From NCBI GenBank assembly GCA_026874595.1, contig CM049316.1, positions 19,121,839 to 19,185,838 on the forward strand: a DNA stretch of 64,000 nt. Reading direction: 5' to 3'. A model generated the notes under the pieces. The model made no database searches, was not told where the DNA came from, and saw nothing but the letters and a program-made list of their open reading frames with translations. The DNA is from Sipunculus nudus (Eukaryota > Annelida > Sipuncula > Golfingiida > Sipunculidae). Positions 61,102 through 64,000 of the stretch are shown here, in pieces. The translations under genes were made by a program, and so were the position numbers. Numbering within the stretch: position 1 is the first letter of the stretch; every line of letters begins with the position of its first letter.

Positions 61102-61707
61102 GTAAAACCGCGCCTAACGACCAACTCGGTTTATCGACCGCATCAATACGTTCTTCACGTAATCTTTAATGAAAATAAAATTTTAAAAAGATAAGAAGTA
61201 AAACTTATCATAATGTCGGGAAAAGGCAGAAACAATATATTCAGTTTAAGTTTATGTCCAGGTGTGTTGAATATACATGTTGCACGACTATTTAAAAGAA
61301 GATTACATTCTTACGCAAATTTGCAGGCCTCTGACGTACTTTCATAAGACACTTATACAAATCGTAAAATATATATACCCTGTTATTAAAATGTTATTTT
61401 ACAATACATCTAAATACACATTTATTAACTTGCACATGAATGTTTACAATATAATTTGCCAAAATACGAATACGATCATATCTATGAAATGTAGTAGATG
61501 CCATGCAACTAGATATAATATTGTTATTGTTGTAAACCTGTTCCAGAAAGGAAACATAGAATACCATACCCAATCAGAGGAGATTCGTGACGTCAGTCAG
61601 GGGTGCCCCCTGATGGAGTTAAAAGAACACACAACAGATGGCGCTACATCGACCTCAAACGAACCCTGTGGAAAGGAGGTCCGTGAGGGCCAGGCTGGAG
61701 TCTGCGA
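50933..61707 (+). CDS. RNF31: RBR-B: RNF31/HOIP-like gene, probable double-module ligase, 3' end outside window
   Basis: Exons: 50933-50985 (leader and ATG at its last codon), 51823-52194, 54033-54258, 54742-54866, 55308-55421, 55764-56029, 56609-56762, 57276-57310 (or ending at TAA 57312-57314), 57789-57855, 58286-58462, 58991-59089, 59476-59565, 59781-59883, 60349-60467, 60932-61045, 61547-61707. All phases fit. Architecture: two NZFs, acidic linker, RING2-like finger with Asp at the active site, LDD-like region, then RING1, IBR, catalytic RING2, LDD. The second module lacks its own zinc-finger exons and any clear start, and only 475 bp separate it from the first, which favours one transcript. 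Alternatives are two products from one promoter, or two genes. The final LDD exon (HYKEYL type) is not found before 64000. Confidence 0.75.
51823..52194 (+). CDS. RNF31: RBR-B exon: two NZF zinc fingers and linker
   Basis: 124 codons, phase 0 at both ends. Finger 1: [20 protein letters not shown]. Finger 2: [20 protein letters not shown]. Both have the C-x2-C-T-Y-x-N...C-x2-C form with the ubiquitin-contacting Thr-Tyr. An acidic, helical tail ([20 protein letters not shown]) follows. Confidence 0.85.
52366..53660 (+). repeat. Satellite-bearing element A, third copy, in an RBR-B intron
   Basis: TTTAGCTCAGCTGACTG opening, CCGTC block, then about four decayed CACAAATCGTAA-type units (near 52460, 52797, 53100, 53280 and 53450). 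A C run of about 17 lies at 53230-53246. Confidence 0.75.
53979..54006. repeat. AT microsatellite
   Basis: AT tract 26 bp before the acceptor of the exon at 54033. Confidence 0.9.
54033..54258 (+). CDS. RBR-B acidic linker exon
   Basis: 75 codons plus one base between ATACAG and GTAAGT. Begins [13 protein letters not shown] and ends [14 protein letters not shown]. No recognised domain. It occupies the place where HOIP has UBA, RING1 and IBR, none of which is seen between 52195 and 54741. Confidence 0.65.
54742..54866 (+). CDS. RNF31: RBR-B first RING2-like exon, catalytic Cys replaced by Asp
   Basis: 125 bp, phase 1 in, phase 0 out, as in the RBR-A RING2 exon (119 bp). It reads [20 protein letters not shown] then [14 protein letters not shown]. 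Aligned gaplessly to RBR-A over 20 residues ([10 protein letters not shown]... against [10 protein letters not shown]...), the catalytic Cys becomes Asp (codon 54792-54794) and the His becomes Met. The opening CPAPDCG also resembles an IBR, so a mixed origin is possible. Confidence 0.78.
55308..57314 (+). CDS. RNF31: RBR-B first LDD-like region
   Basis: Exons 55308-55421 (114 bp, as in [20 protein letters not shown]), 55764-56029 (acidic insert, then GQAGVCK), 56609-56762 ([20 protein letters not shown]) and 57276-57310/57314 ([11 protein letters not shown]). The order and spacing follow the RBR-A LDD. The last exon could stop at TAA 57312-57314, as the equivalent RBR-A exon stops, or splice onward through GTAAGT at 57311. 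Confidence 0.78.
57789..58462 (+). CDS. RNF31: RBR-B second-module RING1 (two exons)
   Basis: 57789-57855: [17 protein letters not shown]. 58286-58462 (177 bp): [19 protein letters not shown] and [11 protein letters not shown]. Same Cys spacing and same exon length as RBR-A. The intron here uses an ordinary GT donor, unlike RBR-A. The first base of 57789 completes a codon started by AT at 57309-57310. Confidence 0.83.
58991..59883 (+). CDS. RNF31: RBR-B second-module IBR (three exons)
   Basis: Exons of 99, 90 and 103 bp at 58991-59089, 59476-59565 and 59781-59883, all equal to RBR-A. Content: [44 protein letters not shown]. The IBR is zinc-complete. Confidence 0.83.
59128..59222. repeat. Half copy of the poly-G/C MITE family
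   Basis: GGCGCGGATCCAGGATATTT to a G run at 59211-59221, inside an RBR-B intron. No second inverted end found. Confidence 0.4.
60349..60467 (+). CDS. RNF31: RBR-B second-module catalytic RING2
   Basis: 119-bp exon with [18 protein letters not shown] then [13 protein letters not shown]. The active-site Cys is codon 60393-60395 and the following His is present. This should be the working ligase centre of the locus. Confidence 0.87.
60932..61707 (+). CDS. RNF31: RBR-B second-module LDD, incomplete
   Basis: 60932-61045 (114 bp; [16 protein letters not shown]) and 61547-61707 ([28 protein letters not shown]). The donor GTACGT at 61708 is in phase with an HYKEYL-type exon that I cannot find in the remaining 2.3 kb. 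It is either beyond 64000 or lost. Confidence 0.82.
61059..61097. repeat. AT microsatellite
   Basis: AT tract in the intron after the exon 60932-61045. Confidence 0.92.
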
Positions 61708-61847
61708 GTACGTTATGTTTTAATGTATAATATTACAGCCCGTCCCTAATATTCGACACGGTTATTTGGAGTTGGTGCACGTGATCATATATAACCTTTA
61801 AGATTTACTAAATCTGGATTTTCAAAATTAATCTTCTGTGTCCGACG

Positions 61848-63734
61848 TACCGTATTCGACGTAATAAGCGCTCTCAAAATTAAATTTTTCCAATTTTTTT
61901 AAAATCCTAATAAGCGCCCCCCCCCCCCCCCCCCCCCCAACATCTGCCAACTTCCAAAGTGCATTACGATCCTCAAATTCAACACTGCGGCTTGTGTACA
62001 CGTGTTTGACTTCACAGCACATTCAGGACAATTCAGAAAAAAACAATGATCATTTAACAATGGTTGTGTAATCCAAGTGATACCGATTTGCAGACGATTT
62101 TATTTTGTGTTGCATGAGAGAAATGTCTGAAAGACTACAGTTCGAGATTCCTTTGCAGGTGAAGAGGAAAAATAAGGATGGTAATAAATGAACGTTTTTA
62201 TAAAAGTCAACGCCTAATAAGGTAGCAGAATATATAAAATGTTCATATGAAAATATGTAAAACAGTATTTATTTGAACGATGAAAAAAAAATTACGGGAC
62301 ATCGGTACCCTGATTATGTCAGTCACCTTGCGCAAATACCAAATACAAAATCCGGGGTTTTGTTTTAAAATTGTTTGGAAATTTGTCATATTTATATCCC
62401 ACGGAAACAAGGTGCCTTTCTTGAACTTTGTTGACCCGTTATAATACATTAATTTCTCGACGTAGTCCAATAATACAAGCTTGACAAACATTGTCACCTG
62501 AGGAAAGGCCGCTTCATATTTATAATTATAATGCGCTACTGGCTGTCTTGTAATTGAATTGCCATGAGCGAGTCTCCGTGTATGTCAGTGTGCAAGCCAG
62601 CTGACAGCGTCCGCATTCACTGGACTCGTGAACATTTTACGCAGTAAATACGGCACCATATGAAAAATTCATCCTTGTTTTAACATGCATATTACGTGCT
62701 ACTGGATGGCACTTGGTTAGGCAAGTTCCCAGCATCCCTTGCGCAAGCGCTGTATACACACAGATTAATCCAGGGCACTGGGATCTTGAGTACACAGGTA
62801 AGCCCTGCACGCTGTCAGCGGCATCGACAAATATATCACTGTGTACATGTTTCTAAGTGCATTGCCAAGATATTTTTTGGCAAAAAATGCATTAAAACTT
62901 ATATTTTATCAAGATTGGGAATTCCGTTTTGGTCTGTCAATTCCGCAATTCCGTCCGCGGTGGTGTAAATTCACTGGCTCTACTGTCAGAAGGGCTTTCA
63001 TATATTGATTCAGTTAAAATCCCTGTGTCAATGCGGCAAGGGCAAACCTTTTCTTACCCATTATTTAGCTATGTGCACATGGAAATCTGATGTATAAACG
63101 ATAAATTCAAACAAAAACAAAGCCTTGTAATGTTCTTAATAGAGTGTATATTACCACCATACGGACATGATCACTGATATTCACGGCGTCAAGTTCGGCC
63201 GACGTAATAATTCAAATTGCCGTAATTTTCCTTGGCGGCCCTGAGGACGCTGAGAAACTTGTATCAGTGTATAAGACGGCCGCCCTTCTTTGCCAGTATT
63301 TTAGGATATAATTTATCGTCCTGTACACGAGCAACTACGGTAAGTAATATATATTTCATTGCATAATACATCCACATACGTACATGAATTCAGGTCACCC
63401 GATCAGCATGGCCACCTGCAGGGTCTGCCTTCACGGACACCGTCATTCAGTGTTATCTATGATACACTTGACCACTAATTCTGTTATGTGTAACTAATAT
63501 TATTATTATATTAGATGATAAAGCTTAACGGAGATTGAATAAAAACTGGTGGTAACTTTTAAGCTTGGCAGGGAGAAATGAAAGCATTACGTTGTCCTGT
63601 GTTATATTGGCTAGGGAGAAAAGTGAGGTTAGGATGACTCATCCTTTAGTTTCATAAAGTGATCTCCCAATTCCGGTGGGGGGGGGGGGGGGGCGCTTAT
63701 TACGGGAGGGACGCTTATTACATCGAATACGGTA
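61848..63734. mobile_element. Non-autonomous DNA transposon, 1.9 kb, 24-bp inverted ends
   Basis: The left end (61848-61871) opens TACCGTATTCGACGTAAT; the right end (63711-63734) closes ATTACATCGAATACGGTA. They match as inverted repeats with two differences. Each side has a second TAATAAGCGC word further in (61909-61918; 63694-63703), next to a C run on the left (61917-61938) and a G run on the right (63678-63693). TA may be the target. No transposase seen. It sits where the next RBR-B exon would be expected. Confidence 0.65.
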
Positions 63735-64000
63735 TATCAAATCATCCAATATTTATCACATAGTAAGAAGTATATGACAGAAATGTGATTGTGTCAGCTT
63801 AAGTGACCTGTATAAGTTGCAACCCAAAAGTTTCGGCCATACTATAGAAGAATATATTTTCCCCAGATAATTATCACAAGAAAAGCATCGGGACAGAGGG
63901 TACTGATATGGAATATAGGTCCGTGTAATCTTGAGTTCTAACAAATTTGTATTGCACATGTATCATTGACCCCTCTTGTCACACAAGTATAAGGCGCATA

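Noticed and set aside
62696-62968. Candidate final LDD exon of RBR-B
   Set aside because: Lacks any HYKEYL-like or LDPVD-like motif and lies inside the transposon with TACCGTATTCG ends.
1-64000. CRISPR array, operons, ribosome-binding sites, rRNA
   Set aside because: Intron-rich animal nuclear sequence; regular repeats here are satellites and microsatellites, and no rRNA sequence was recognised.

Overview
The window looks like nuclear DNA of an invertebrate animal, most likely a lophotrochozoan and probably a bivalve mollusc. The reasons are AT-rich sequence, genes split into many short exons by phase-matched introns, a metazoan LUBAC-type ubiquitin ligase family, a TIR receptor of invertebrate type, and dense dispersed repeats (a CR1/L2-like LINE, MITEs, satellites, long AT tracts). 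The species assignment is inference; the gene families are read from the sequence.

Layout. (1) 118-15810, plus strand: 3' part of an RNF31/HOIP-like RBR E3 ubiquitin ligase (called RBR-A here). It has two related zinc-ribbon exons, an NZF exon, then RING1-IBR-RING2-LDD, and ends at 15810. Its introns carry a foldback-containing duplication, a solo LTR (5572-6262), a pogo/Tigger derivative (6504-7833) and an unexplained antisense coding-like stretch (12543-12720). (2) 15811-24323: a satellite array of about 2.8 kb with a dimeric period, a possible SINE, and otherwise empty sequence. (3) 24324-26078, plus: a receptor with Frizzled cysteine-rich, CCP/sushi, transmembrane and TIR parts, interrupted by two frame changes that cancel. 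(4) 27707-29178: a repetitive element with 12-bp inverted ends. (5) 30765-33453, plus: a two-exon gamma-glutamylaminecyclotransferase (GGACT) gene. (6) 34077-39120, minus: a nearly complete LINE whose ORF1 and ORF2 each carry one in-frame TAA. (7) 40474-49000: MITEs and three satellite families. (8) 50933-61707, plus: a second RNF31-like locus (RBR-B) running off the window.

The best candidate for something undescribed is RBR-B. It begins with two NZF fingers and goes on to a RING2-like exon in which the catalytic cysteine position holds Asp, then an LDD-like C-terminus, with no RING1 or IBR in front. Its apparent last exon ends in a stop codon embedded in a perfect GTAAGT donor. Splicing from that donor is in frame with a second, complete-looking RING1-IBR-RING2-LDD set. 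Six exons of this second set have exactly the lengths of their RBR-A counterparts (177, 99, 90, 103, 119 and 114 bp). The locus may therefore encode one double-module ligase (pseudo-RING2-LDD followed by an active RBR-LDD), or alternative short and long products. The Frizzled-CCP-TIR receptor lies between the two ligase loci. LUBAC-type linear ubiquitin and TIR receptors both act in innate immune signalling in known systems; a functional link here is inference from proximity only.
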